NCBI GenBank assembly: GCA_022701965.1
Contig: JAKONL010000605.1
Location: 1 to 5,307, forward strand
Length of the DNA stretch: 5,307 nt
Source of the DNA: Burkholderiaceae bacterium
Lineage (GTDB): Bacteria > Pseudomonadota > Gammaproteobacteria > Burkholderiales > Burkholderiaceae
Reading direction: 5' to 3'
Shown here: piece after piece, positions 1 through 5,307 of the stretch
How positions within the stretch are numbered: position 1 is the stretch's first letter
Layout: each line of letters begins with the position of its first letter
Program-made: the position numbers and the translations under genes
The notes under the pieces: generated by a model
Told to the model about the DNA's origin: nothing
What the model saw: the letters and a program-made list of their open reading frames with translations, nothing else
Databases searched by the model: none

Positions 1-303
1 GATCGTGTCGCCGCGCCGCACCGACGCGTTGCCCTCGATCACGGTCTCGAGGTCGGGGCGCCCGCTGATGCTGTCGCCCGAGACGAAATTCGGCCGCTGG
101 GCGCGTTGCGCCGGTGGAATGATCTCGGCCAGCGCCGGCGTGCGCCGCAGCGTGATCGGCGCGCCGATCCAGGCGTTGTCGGCCACGGCGCCCTGCGCCT
201 GCGCGGACGTCGGGCTCAGCGCGGGCATCAGCGCCAGCGTCAGCAGGGCCAGCGGAAGCGGCGGACGCGACAGGCGCCGCCCCGGCAACGCGGACCGGCT
301 CAT
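1..303 (-). CDS. lptD: LPS-assembly protein LptD, N-terminal part (runs off left edge)
   Basis: LptD is the outer-membrane beta-barrel that, with the lipoprotein LptE, inserts lipopolysaccharide into the outer leaflet at the end of the Lpt export pathway. Only the first 101 codons are present, read from the ATG at 303-301 and open to base 1. Seen: a Sec-type signal peptide, with a basic start (Arg3, Arg9, Arg10, Arg13), a Leu/Ala-rich core at about residues 16-28, and a likely signal peptidase I site after AQA (34-36). After a short linker, residues 71-101 begin the periplasmic LptA/OstA-like jellyroll, with GRPDLETVIEGNASVRRGDT (81-100), the family's typical 'D.ETV.EGN...RRGD' pattern. No other in-frame start was found between 304 and about 384, and there is no clear Shine-Dalgarno sequence. 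It is divergent from the amgK-like gene, an arrangement known for lptD. Barrel, plug and downstream genes (often surA) lie outside the window. Confidence 0.9.
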   Translation of the reverse strand, partial: MSRSALPGRRLSRPPLPLALLTLALMPALSPTSAQAQGAVADNAWIGAPITLRRTPALAEIIPPAQRAQRPNFVSGDSISGRPDLETVIEGNASVRRGDTI

Positions 304-381
304 TCGGGGCGGGCGCGGCGGGCGCGAGGACGGTTGGATTCGGACATGGGCGGCGTCGTCAGGATCGTCGGGAAGATCGGA

Positions 382-418
382 GGGGGCAGGGGAACAGGGG
401 AGCCGGGGAAAGCGGGGG
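382..418 (+). other. G-rich tract with G-quadruplex pattern
   Basis: Five consecutive runs of four or five G lie on the plus strand at 382-386, 389-392, 397-400, 405-408 and 414-418. They are separated by loops of 2, 4, 4 and 5 bases. Two further runs follow at 423-425 and 432-435. This exceeds the usual sequence rule for an intramolecular G-quadruplex (four runs of at least three G, loops of 1-7). The pattern is directly visible; folding and function are inference. It sits between lptD and amgK, where it could affect either promoter or the untranslated leader of lptD, whose RNA would be C-rich here. Confidence 0.6.
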
Positions 419-472
419 CGCCGGGCACCACGGGGATGGCGAACTGCGCAGTGCCCGCGAGAGGCGGATTTG

Positions 473-478
473 TAGAAT
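473..478 (+). promoter_or_regulatory. Candidate -10 element of the amgK-like gene
   Basis: TAGAAT matches the sigma-70 -10 consensus at five of six positions and lies in the only AT-rich patch upstream of the gene. No good -35 hexamer is seen at 16-18 bp (the sequence at 450-455 is AGTGCC). Transcription from this element would begin at about 484-488, which is at or next to the ATG at 488. That implies a leaderless or nearly leaderless mRNA. The lack of a Shine-Dalgarno sequence before the ATG is consistent with this. Confidence 0.4.
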
Positions 479-487
479 CGATTATCC

Positions 488-1594
488 ATGACCGCACCCC
501 CGTTCCCGCCTTCCGCCGACACGCCCGCAGAGACATCGCCGATCGCCTGGAGCGACGCGGCGCGCGAAGAGGCTTTCGCGCAATGGCTCGCGCGCGTCGC
601 TTCCACGCTGCGCCTGCGCCCGCAGACCGTCCGCCTCGCCTCGGCCGATGCCAGCTTCCGCCGCTATTTCCGCATCGATACCGACGACGGCGGCACCCGC
701 ATCGTCATGGACGCGCCGCCGGCGCTCGAGAACAGCGCGCCTTTCGTCGAGGTGGCCCGGCTGATGCACGATGCCGGCGTCCACGCGCCGCAGGTGCTCG
801 AGTGGGACGCGGCCGGCGGCTTCCTGCTGCTCGACGACCTCGGCCACCGGACCATGCTGGACGTGATCGATCCGGCCGACGCCGCCGGCAGCCGGCCGCT
901 CTACGACGAAGCCATCGACGAACTGGTGCGCTGGCAGCTGGCGTCGAAGCCCGGCGTGCTGCCGCCCTACGACCGCGCGTTGCTCGAACGCGAACTGGCG
1001 CTCTTCCCCGACTGGTACGTCGCGCGGCACCGCGGCGTCGCGGTCGAGGGCAGGCTCAGGGAGCGGCTCGAGCGCTGCTTCGCGCTGATCGTCGAGAACA
1101 ACCTCGCTTCGCCGAGCGTCTACGTGCACCGCGACTTCATGCCGCGCAACCTCATGGTCCCGGCGCCCGGCAGCCTGCAGCGGCGGCTGGGCGTGCTCGA
1201 TTTCCAGGACGCGGTCTACGGCCCGATCACCTACGACATCGCCAGCCTGATGCGCGATGCCTTCCTGAGCTGGGACGAGGATGTCGTGCTCGACGTCACC
1301 GTGCGCTACTGGCAGGCCGCGCGCAAGGCGGGCCTGCCGGTCGACGAGGATTTCGGCGCGTTCTACCAGGCGGTCGAATGGATGGGCCTGCAGCGCCACC
1401 TGAAGGTCGCCGGCATCTTCGCGCGGCTCACGCTGCGCGACGGCAAGCCGAAGTACCTCGCCGACACGCCGCGCTTCATCGCCTACATCCGCGCGACGGC
1501 CGGACGCTACACGCAACTCACGCCGCTGCTGCGCGCCATCGACGAGATCGAAGGCACGCAGGCCCAGGTCGGCTTCGCCTACGGGCGGGTCTGA
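488..1594 (+). CDS. amgK: AmgK-type N-acetylmuramate/N-acetylglucosamine kinase (aminoglycoside phosphotransferase fold)
   Basis: The 368-residue product belongs to the phosphotransferase (APH) family with a protein-kinase-like fold. Characterised AmgK enzymes phosphorylate MurNAc (and GlcNAc) at the anomeric carbon. MurU then makes UDP-MurNAc, recycling cell-wall sugars and bypassing the fosfomycin-sensitive de novo route. Seen: the N-lobe motif DASFRRYFR (54-62), MDAPP (74-78), the hinge-like LLLDDLG (113-119), the catalytic loop HRDFMPRN (214-221, Asp216 as likely base and Asn221 as metal ligand), and LDFQDAVYGPITYD (237-250), which carries the metal-binding Asp. All catalytic positions appear intact. 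The first 20 residues look like a family-external extension, but ATG 488 is the only ATG before codon 74. There is no Shine-Dalgarno sequence. The gene is divergent from lptD, as in other proteobacteria, which supports AmgK over a true antibiotic kinase. rsmE follows after 4 nt; the partner murU is not adjacent. Confidence 0.85.
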   Translation: MTAPPFPPSADTPAETSPIAWSDAAREEAFAQWLARVASTLRLRPQTVRLASADASFRRYFRIDTDDGGTRIVMDAPPALENSAPFVEVARLMHDAGVHAPQVLEWDAAGGFLLLDDLGHRTMLDVIDPADAAGSRPLYDEAIDELVRWQLASKPGVLPPYDRALLERELALFPDWYVARHRGVAVEGRLRERLERCFALIVENNLASPSVYVHRDFMPRNLMVPAPGSLQRRLGVLDFQDAVYGPITYDIASLMRDAFLSWDEDVVLDVTVRYWQAARKAGLPVDEDFGAFYQAVEWMGLQRHLKVAGIFARLTLRDGKPKYLADTPRFIAYIRATAGRYTQLTPLLRAIDEIEGTQAQVGFAYGRV

Positions 1595-1598
1595 CGCG

Positions 1599-2372
1599 GT
1601 GCCCCGTTTCTTCTGCGCCGTGGCGCTGCGCTCCGGCGACACGCTCTCGCTGCCACCGGGTGCCGCGCGCCACGTGCAGGTGCTGCGGATGCAGCCGGGC
1701 GAGGCGCTGACGCTGTTCGACGGCGCGGGCGGCGAGTACGCGGCGACGGTCGAGCGCATGGGCCGCAGCGAGGTCGACGTGATCGTCGGCGCGCACGATC
1801 CCGTGGAGCGCGAAGCCGGCGCCGTCGTGCACCTGGCGGCCGGCATGCCGGCCAACGAGCGCATGGACTGGCTGGTCGAGAAGGCCACCGAACTCGGCGC
1901 GACCAGCATCCAGCCGCTGATGAGCGCGCACGGCGTGCTCAGGCTGGCCGGCGAGCGGGCCGGGAAAAAGCGCGCGCACTGGGAAGCCGTCGCCGTCGCG
2001 GCCTGCGAGCAGTGCGGACGCAACCGCGTGCCGGTGATCCATCCGGTGCGCGCCTTCGCCGACTGGATCGGGTCGCCCGAGGCCGAGAACGAGCCCGGAA
2101 CCGATACCGGCCGCGCGCCGGAGCGTCTGGTCCTGAGCCTCGCGCCGGGCACCCGTGAGCTCGCTCGGCGCATCGCCGACGCGGTGCCCGGGCGCGGCTG
2201 GCGCGTTCTGGCCGGGCCCGAGGGCGGGCTCAGCACTGCCGAGGAAGCCCGCGCGCTCGCCGAGGGCTTCGCGCCCGTCTCGCTCGGCGCGCGCGTGCTG
2301 CGCGCCGAGACGGCCGGCCTCGCCGCGCTCGTCACGCTGACGTCCCTGCCACCGGGCGGGTCCGGCGCATGA
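1599..2372 (+). CDS. rsmE: 16S rRNA (uracil(1498)-N(3))-methyltransferase RsmE
   Basis: RsmE uses S-adenosylmethionine to methylate N3 of U1498 in 16S rRNA, near the decoding centre, acting on the assembled 30S subunit in the cytoplasm. The 257-residue product has the two-part architecture: an N-terminal PUA-like RNA-binding domain (about 1-70, with HVQVLRMQPG at 25-34) and a C-terminal SPOUT knotted methyltransferase domain. Family motifs seen are ERMDWLVEKATELG (87-100), EQCGRNRVP (137-145), GPEGGLS (206-212, cofactor-binding loop) and SLGARVLRAETA (228-239, knot). Length is slightly above the E. coli enzyme (243 aa); a hydrophilic loop at about 158-175 accounts for part of the excess. The start is GTG at 1599, four bases after the amgK stop and without a clear Shine-Dalgarno sequence, so translational coupling is likely. 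The stop overlaps the next ATG (ATGA, 2369-2372). Identification is firm. Confidence 0.95.
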   Translation: MPRFFCAVALRSGDTLSLPPGAARHVQVLRMQPGEALTLFDGAGGEYAATVERMGRSEVDVIVGAHDPVEREAGAVVHLAAGMPANERMDWLVEKATELGATSIQPLMSAHGVLRLAGERAGKKRAHWEAVAVAACEQCGRNRVPVIHPVRAFADWIGSPEAENEPGTDTGRAPERLVLSLAPGTRELARRIADAVPGRGWRVLAGPEGGLSTAEEARALAEGFAPVSLGARVLRAETAGLAALVTLTSLPPGGSGA

Positions 2373-3781
2373 CGCTGGAACGGCCGCGCACGCACACGCG
2401 AACGCGGCGCTGGCTGTGCGGCGGCCTGCCCGCGGGCCTCCTGATGAGCGCCTGCCTGTGCACCGGCGCCCTGGCGCAGCCGGGCGTCGAAAGCCGCAGC
2501 GGCGCCTCGACCGCCTGGTGGCCGGTGCGCCCGGAGGTCGACCGCGCCTATGTCCGGCTGCTGGGCTCGCCGGTCGTCTCCGACCTGCTCGAGGCCGTTA
2601 AGGCGGACCACGACCGCAGCATCGGCGAACTGCGGGCGCTGACCGAGATCGAGGCGCCGCCGTTCAAGGAACAGGCACGCGCCGAGGCGTTCCTCGCGCG
2701 CATGAAGGCGCACGGCCTGCCCGACGCCTACATCGACGGCGAAGGCAACGTGATCGGCCTGCGCAAGGGCCTGGGCGCGACCCGGGGAGCCGCACCCAAG
2801 CTGCTCGTTTCGGCGCACCTGGACACCGTGTTTCCCGCCGGCACCGACGTGCAGGTGAAGGAACGCGACGGCCGGCTGTACGCCCCGGGCATCTCCGACG
2901 ACACGCGCGGCCTCGCGGTACTGCTGTCTTGGATCAGGGTGCTCGGCGACCGGCGGATCGACACCGTGGGCGACCTGCTCTTCGTCGGCAGCGTCGGCGA
3001 GGAGGAACTGGGCAACCTGCGCGGCATGAAGCGCCTCTTCGCCGACCATCGCGACATCGACGGCATGGTCGGGCTGGAGCCGGCCGGCGACGGCATGGTG
3101 ATCGTCTCGGGCACCGCCAGCCGGCGCCATCAGGTGACCTTCGAGGGGCCGGGCGGCCACAGCTTCGCCGACTTCGGGCAGGTGCCCAGCGCCGTGCACG
3201 GCATGGGCCGCGCCATCGCGAAGATCGCCGACATCCGCCCGGCCGCCTATCCGCGCACCACCTTCACGGTCGGCACCGCCTCGGGCGGCAGCTCGGTCAA
3301 CACCATCGCCGCGCAGGCGCGCATGGGCGTCGACATCCGCTCCGACGGCATGCCGGCCCTCGCGCGCACCGAGCGGCGCATCCTGGGCGCCATCGACGCC
3401 GCCGTGGCCGAGGAGAACCGGCGCTGGGGCGTCGCCACGCTGGTCGCCTCGGTGCAGCTCGTGGGCGACCGGCCGGGCGGGCGCACCCCGTCGGACACGC
3501 CCATCGTCGAGGCCGCGATGCGCGCGAACACCGCCTTCGGCCTGCGCACCCTGCTCGTCGGCGCGAGCACCGACGCCAACGTCGCGATGGCCCTGGGCGT
3601 GCCGGCGATCGTCGTCGGCAGCGGCGGCGAGACCGGCGGCTTCCATTCGCTGGGCGAATGGTTCGACCCGACCGACGCCTGGCGCGGCGCGCAACGCTCG
3701 CTGCTCACCGTGCTGGCGCTGGCCGGCGTTGCGAACGTGAGCACGCCGCTGCTGCAGAAACGACCCCCGCGCGCACCCTGA
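2369..3781 (+). CDS. Exported M20-family zinc metallohydrolase (peptidase)
   Basis: The 470-residue protein is a di-zinc M20/M25/M40-family hydrolase, probably an aminopeptidase, dipeptidase or deacylase acting in the periplasm; the substrate cannot be told. Seen: a signal peptide with Arg-rich start (TRTRRWL, 10-16), hydrophobic stretch at about 18-34 and cleavage motif ALA before Gln37. Active-site motifs follow in family order: SAHLDTV (148-154, ligand His150 and catalytic-site Asp152), GISDDTRG (174-181, bridging Asp), GEEELG (210-215, general base and ligand Glu pair 211/212), GLEPAG (235-240, ligand Glu237), GGHSF (262-266, dimerisation-domain His) and GGFHSLGEWF (423-432, last ligand His426). 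All appear intact, so it is probably active. ATG 2369 overlaps the rsmE stop, suggesting coupling. The twin Arg13-Arg14 followed by hydrophobic residues only loosely resembles a Tat signal; Cys29 has a poor lipobox (Met at -3). Confidence 0.88.
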   Translation: MTLERPRTHTRTRRWLCGGLPAGLLMSACLCTGALAQPGVESRSGASTAWWPVRPEVDRAYVRLLGSPVVSDLLEAVKADHDRSIGELRALTEIEAPPFKEQARAEAFLARMKAHGLPDAYIDGEGNVIGLRKGLGATRGAAPKLLVSAHLDTVFPAGTDVQVKERDGRLYAPGISDDTRGLAVLLSWIRVLGDRRIDTVGDLLFVGSVGEEELGNLRGMKRLFADHRDIDGMVGLEPAGDGMVIVSGTASRRHQVTFEGPGGHSFADFGQVPSAVHGMGRAIAKIADIRPAAYPRTTFTVGTASGGSSVNTIAAQARMGVDIRSDGMPALARTERRILGAIDAAVAEENRRWGVATLVASVQLVGDRPGGRTPSDTPIVEAAMRANTAFGLRTLLVGASTDANVAMALGVPAIVVGSGGETGGFHSLGEWFDPTDAWRGAQRSLLTVLALAGVANVSTPLLQKRPPRAP

Positions 3782-3805
3782 TCGCAGGAACTGCTACACC
3801 GTGGG

Positions 3806-3823
3806 CCGGGTCGATCGATCCGG
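3806..3823. promoter_or_regulatory. 18-bp imperfect palindrome upstream of the yidB-like gene
   Basis: CCGGGTCGATCGATCCGG is self-complementary except for one symmetric mismatch pair (G/T, which can pair as G-U in RNA). In RNA it could form a 7-bp hairpin (3806-3812 with 3817-3823) around a GAUC loop, ending 14 bases before the Shine-Dalgarno sequence of the downstream gene. It could be an operator, a leader hairpin or chance. No U-tract follows, so it is not an intrinsic terminator of the M20 gene. Confidence 0.3.
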
Positions 3824-3837
3824 TTCAACCATCCATC

Positions 3838-3842
3838 AAGGA
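3838..3842 (+). promoter_or_regulatory. Ribosome binding site fixing the yidB-like start
   Basis: AAGGA lies 7 bases before ATG 3850, the best Shine-Dalgarno match before any gene in the window. The same reading frame stays open far upstream (back to 2929) because of the GC bias. This site decides that translation starts at 3850, where the protein begins with the family's typical MGLLD. Confidence 0.75.
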
Positions 3843-3849
3843 AAACATC

Positions 3850-4416
3850 ATGGGATTGCTCGATTCGGTACTCGGACAGGTGCTCGGCGGCGGCAGCGGC
3901 GCGGCGCGCACGCCCGGCGACGGCCCCGCGGACGCGGGCGCCACCCAGGCGACAGGCGGGCTCGGCGACCTGGGCGGGCTCGGCGGACTGCTCGGCGGCC
4001 TGGGGGGAGCGGGTGGACTGGGCGGCCTGGGTGGCTTGGGCGGGGCGGCCGGCGCGGGCGGACTCGCCGGCATCCTCGGCAGCCTGCTGGCCAACAACGG
4101 CTCGGTCGGCGGACTCGGCGGCCTGGTCTCGAAGTTCGAGCAGGCCGGGCTGGGCGACAAGGTGAACTCGTGGGTCGGCAAGGGCGAGAACGCACCGGTA
4201 TCGGAAGGCGAAGTCGGCAGTGCGCTCGGCGGCGACCTGATCTCCAACCTGGCCGGCAAGTTCGGCATGAGCGCGGCGACGCTGCTGCCGCTGCTCGCGG
4301 CGCTGTTGCCGAGCCTGATCGACAAGCTCACGCCGCACGGCACGACGCCGGCGCAGGGCCTGGGCGACGAGCAGGACCTGATGGGTTCGCTGTCGAGCCT
4401 GCTGCAGAAGCGCTAG
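3850..4416 (+). CDS. YidB family (DUF937) protein with Gly/Leu-rich insertion
   Basis: The 188-residue product is a member of the YidB/DUF937 family, whose biochemical role is not established. Seen: the family start MGLLDSVLGQVLGG (1-14), matching MGLFDEVVG of E. coli YidB as I recall it. The C-terminal core carries VSEGEVGSALGGDLISNLAG (117-136), GMSAATLLPLLAALLPSLID (139-158) and LTPHG (160-164), corresponding to E. coli 'VSGEQLESALG', the Leu-rich helix and 'LSPQG'. No signal peptide is apparent; the hydrophobic stretch at about 143-156 fits an amphipathic family helix better than a membrane anchor. It is about 55 residues longer than E. coli YidB (132 aa), mainly through a Gly/Leu-rich insertion at about 36-77. 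It has its own ribosome binding site and a 68-bp gap from the M20 gene, so separate transcription is possible. It converges with the gene at 4433. Confidence 0.85.
   Translation: MGLLDSVLGQVLGGGSGAARTPGDGPADAGATQATGGLGDLGGLGGLLGGLGGAGGLGGLGGLGGAAGAGGLAGILGSLLANNGSVGGLGGLVSKFEQAGLGDKVNSWVGKGENAPVSEGEVGSALGGDLISNLAGKFGMSAATLLPLLAALLPSLIDKLTPHGTTPAQGLGDEQDLMGSLSSLLQKR
3955..4068 (+). repeat. Gly-Leu-Gly low-complexity repeat within the yidB-like gene
   Basis: Codons 36-73 encode irregular repeats of GLGG, GGL and GGA, at least eight units with Gly making up well over half of the residues. At DNA level this is a G-rich imperfect repeat (variants of CTGGGCGGC and CTCGGCGGC). Codons vary between units (ggc, ggg, gga, ggt; ctc, ctg, ttg), so this is not a perfect tandem array of recent origin. 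Such tracts can still change length by slippage. Confidence 0.8.
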
Positions 4417-4432
4417 GCTCGGACCCGGCCGG

Positions 4433-5307
4433 TCAGGCCTGCGCCTCGGCGGCGGCGGCCTCCGCCGCATGCGCGGCCGGCAGCGCGGCGATGACCTCGG
4501 CCACCGCGGCGGTCAGCTTCTTCGCATAGGGCACGTGCAGGAACTCGTTCGGGCCGTGCGCGTTGCTCTTCGGGCCGAGCACGCCGCACACCATCATCTG
4601 CGCGGTCGGGAAGCCTTCGCTCAGCAGGTTCATCAGCGGGATCGTGCCGCCCTGGCCGATGTAGCCGCAGCCCGAGCCGAAATGCGCCCGCGACGCGGTG
4701 TCGAGCGCACGCTCGAACCAGGGCGTGATGGCCGGCGCGTTCCAGCCGGTCGCGCCGCCGCCGCCCTCGAAGGTGACCTTGGCCTGGTAGGGCGCGTTGT
4801 CCTCGAGCAGCTTCTTGAGCTCCTGCACCGCTTCGCCGGCGTCCACCAGCGGCGGCAGGCGCAGCGACAGCTTGAACGCGGTGTAGGGACGCAGCACGTT
4901 GCCCGCGTCCTTCAGCGCCGGAAAGCCGTCCGCGCCGGTCACCGACAGCGTCGGCTTCCAGGTGCGGTTGAGCAGCGCCTCGACCGGGTCGGTGGTGGTC
5001 GGCAGCGCGAACGTGGTCGAGCCGCCGCAGTCGTAGTGCGCCCACGGAAAGCGCTTGTGGATCTCGTCGCCGAGGATCGCGGCCGTCACTTTGGCCTGCG
5101 CGAGACGGTCCTCGGGTACCTCGCAATGGAAGCTCGCGGGCAGCAGGCGTCCGGTCTTGCTGTCCTCGAGCCGGTCGAGCACCTGCCGCATGATGCGGAA
5201 GCTCGACGGCACCAGACCCGAGGCATCGCCCGAATGCACGCCTTCGGTCAGCACCTCGACCTTGAGCAGGCCGCCGGCCATGCCGCGCAACGAGGTCGTG
5301 AGCCAGA
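4433..5307 (-). CDS. M20-family dipeptidase-like metallohydrolase, C-terminal part (5' end off right edge)
   Basis: The frame enters from the right edge and ends at TGA 4435-4433, giving 290 complete codons. The true start is outside; the TTG at 5290 is an internal Leu in the family stretch WLTTSLRGMAGG. The visible part resembles the long M20 dipeptidase-type branch related to carnosinases and ArgE/DapE deacylases (usually about 450-500 aa). Counting from that TTG codon, it shows the dimerisation-domain motif GVHSGDASG (17-25, His19), then EGGGGATGWNAP (175-186), GCGYIGQGGTIP (207-218) and SNAHGPNEFLHV (242-253, with the final zinc-ligand His245). The N-terminal zinc motifs (HxD, bridging Asp, Glu-Glu) are not in view, so activity cannot be judged. 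The protein ends in an Ala/Glu-rich tail. No signal peptide can be assessed. It is convergent with the yidB-like gene, 16 bp between stops. Confidence 0.88.
   Translation of the reverse strand, partial: WLTTSLRGMAGGLLKVEVLTEGVHSGDASGLVPSSFRIMRQVLDRLEDSKTGRLLPASFHCEVPEDRLAQAKVTAAILGDEIHKRFPWAHYDCGGSTTFALPTTTDPVEALLNRTWKPTLSVTGADGFPALKDAGNVLRPYTAFKLSLRLPPLVDAGEAVQELKKLLEDNAPYQAKVTFEGGGGATGWNAPAITPWFERALDTASRAHFGSGCGYIGQGGTIPLMNLLSEGFPTAQMMVCGVLGPKSNAHGPNEFLHVPYAKKLTAAVAEVIAALPAAHAAEAAAAEAQA

Larger units (their letters stand above)
304..487. promoter_or_regulatory. Divergent lptD/amgK intergenic region
   Basis: These 184 bases separate the start codons of lptD (minus) and the amgK-like gene (plus), so the promoters of both genes are expected here or just inside the neighbouring gene. 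The region is GC-rich except for an AT-rich island at about 468-485. That island holds TAGAAT on the plus strand (473-478) and GATAAT on the minus strand (486-481), both one base from the -10 consensus. Neither has a convincing -35 hexamer at 16-18 bp. If the minus-strand element drives lptD, its leader would be about 170 nt and would contain the complement of the G-rich tract at 382-418. No RNA gene or credible protein-coding gene was seen here. Confidence 0.55.

Noticed and set aside
488..1594. Aminoglycoside antibiotic resistance kinase
   Set aside because: The fold family is shared, but motif spelling (DASFRRYFR, HRDFMPRN, LDFQDAVYGP) and the position divergent from lptD fit the AmgK cell-wall recycling kinase.
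106..1710. A 534-codon plus-strand frame across lptD, the intergenic region and amgK
   Set aside because: Arg/Ala/Pro-rich shadow frame; it crosses a divergent promoter region and overlaps amgK in a different frame, which has the real kinase motifs.
482..3694. A 1070-codon open frame on the minus strand antisense to amgK, rsmE and the M20 gene
   Set aside because: High-GC DNA leaves the antisense frame free of stops. Its translation is low-complexity, rich in Arg, Ala, Gly and Val without recognisable motifs, while the plus-strand frames opposite encode clear families with intact catalytic motifs.
2929..3849. In-frame upstream extension of the yidB-like ORF to 2929, overlapping the M20 gene
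   Set aside because: The upstream part is an Arg-rich shadow of the M20 coding sequence. The Shine-Dalgarno sequence at 3838-3842 and the conserved MGLLD start set the true start at 3850.
4417..4440. Intrinsic terminator between the convergent yidB-like and M20 genes
   Set aside because: Only a 4-bp inverted repeat (GACC/GGTC, 4422-4434) is present, with no T-run on either strand. It is too weak to call.
5288..5290. TTG as start codon of the minus-strand M20 gene
   Set aside because: The reading frame continues upstream to the window edge with family-typical sequence (WLTTS), and the N-terminal catalytic half would be missing. The gene is simply cut by the window.

Overview
This window is very GC-rich (around 70% by eye) and densely packed, with no intergenic gap longer than about 185 bp. 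Its gene content and protein style fit a high-GC betaproteobacterium, most likely of the order Burkholderiales. The genus cannot be fixed from the sequence alone. There are no RNA genes, insertion sequences, CRISPR arrays or other signs of horizontal transfer. It reads as ordinary chromosomal housekeeping DNA.

Layout: (1) 1-303, minus strand: the first 101 codons of lptD, the outer-membrane LPS-assembly protein, running off the left edge. (2) 304-487: divergent intergenic region with a strong run-of-G tract on the plus strand (possible G-quadruplex) and a short AT-rich island just before the next gene. (3) 488-3781, plus strand: a tight three-gene run. It contains an amgK-type sugar kinase of cell-wall recycling, the 16S rRNA methyltransferase rsmE (GTG start, 4 nt downstream) and an exported M20-family zinc hydrolase (ATGA overlap with rsmE). 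(4) 3850-4416, plus strand: a YidB/DUF937-family protein with its own Shine-Dalgarno sequence and a Gly/Leu-rich low-complexity insertion. (5) 4433-5307, minus strand: the C-terminal 290 residues of a second M20-family dipeptidase-like enzyme, convergent with the yidB-like gene and truncated by the right edge.

Functionally, lptD and amgK both serve the cell envelope: LPS export to the outer membrane, and salvage of peptidoglycan amino sugars. Their divergent pairing is known from pseudomonads and other proteobacteria. The usual AmgK partner, the uridylyltransferase murU, is not in the position right after amgK; rsmE is there instead. The three-gene run is probably one transcript given its spacing, but the products have no obvious common pathway. 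No undescribed system was found. The items most worth a second look are the G-rich tract in the lptD/amgK divergent region, the possible leaderless start of amgK, the missing murU neighbour, and the Gly/Leu insertion in the YidB-like protein.
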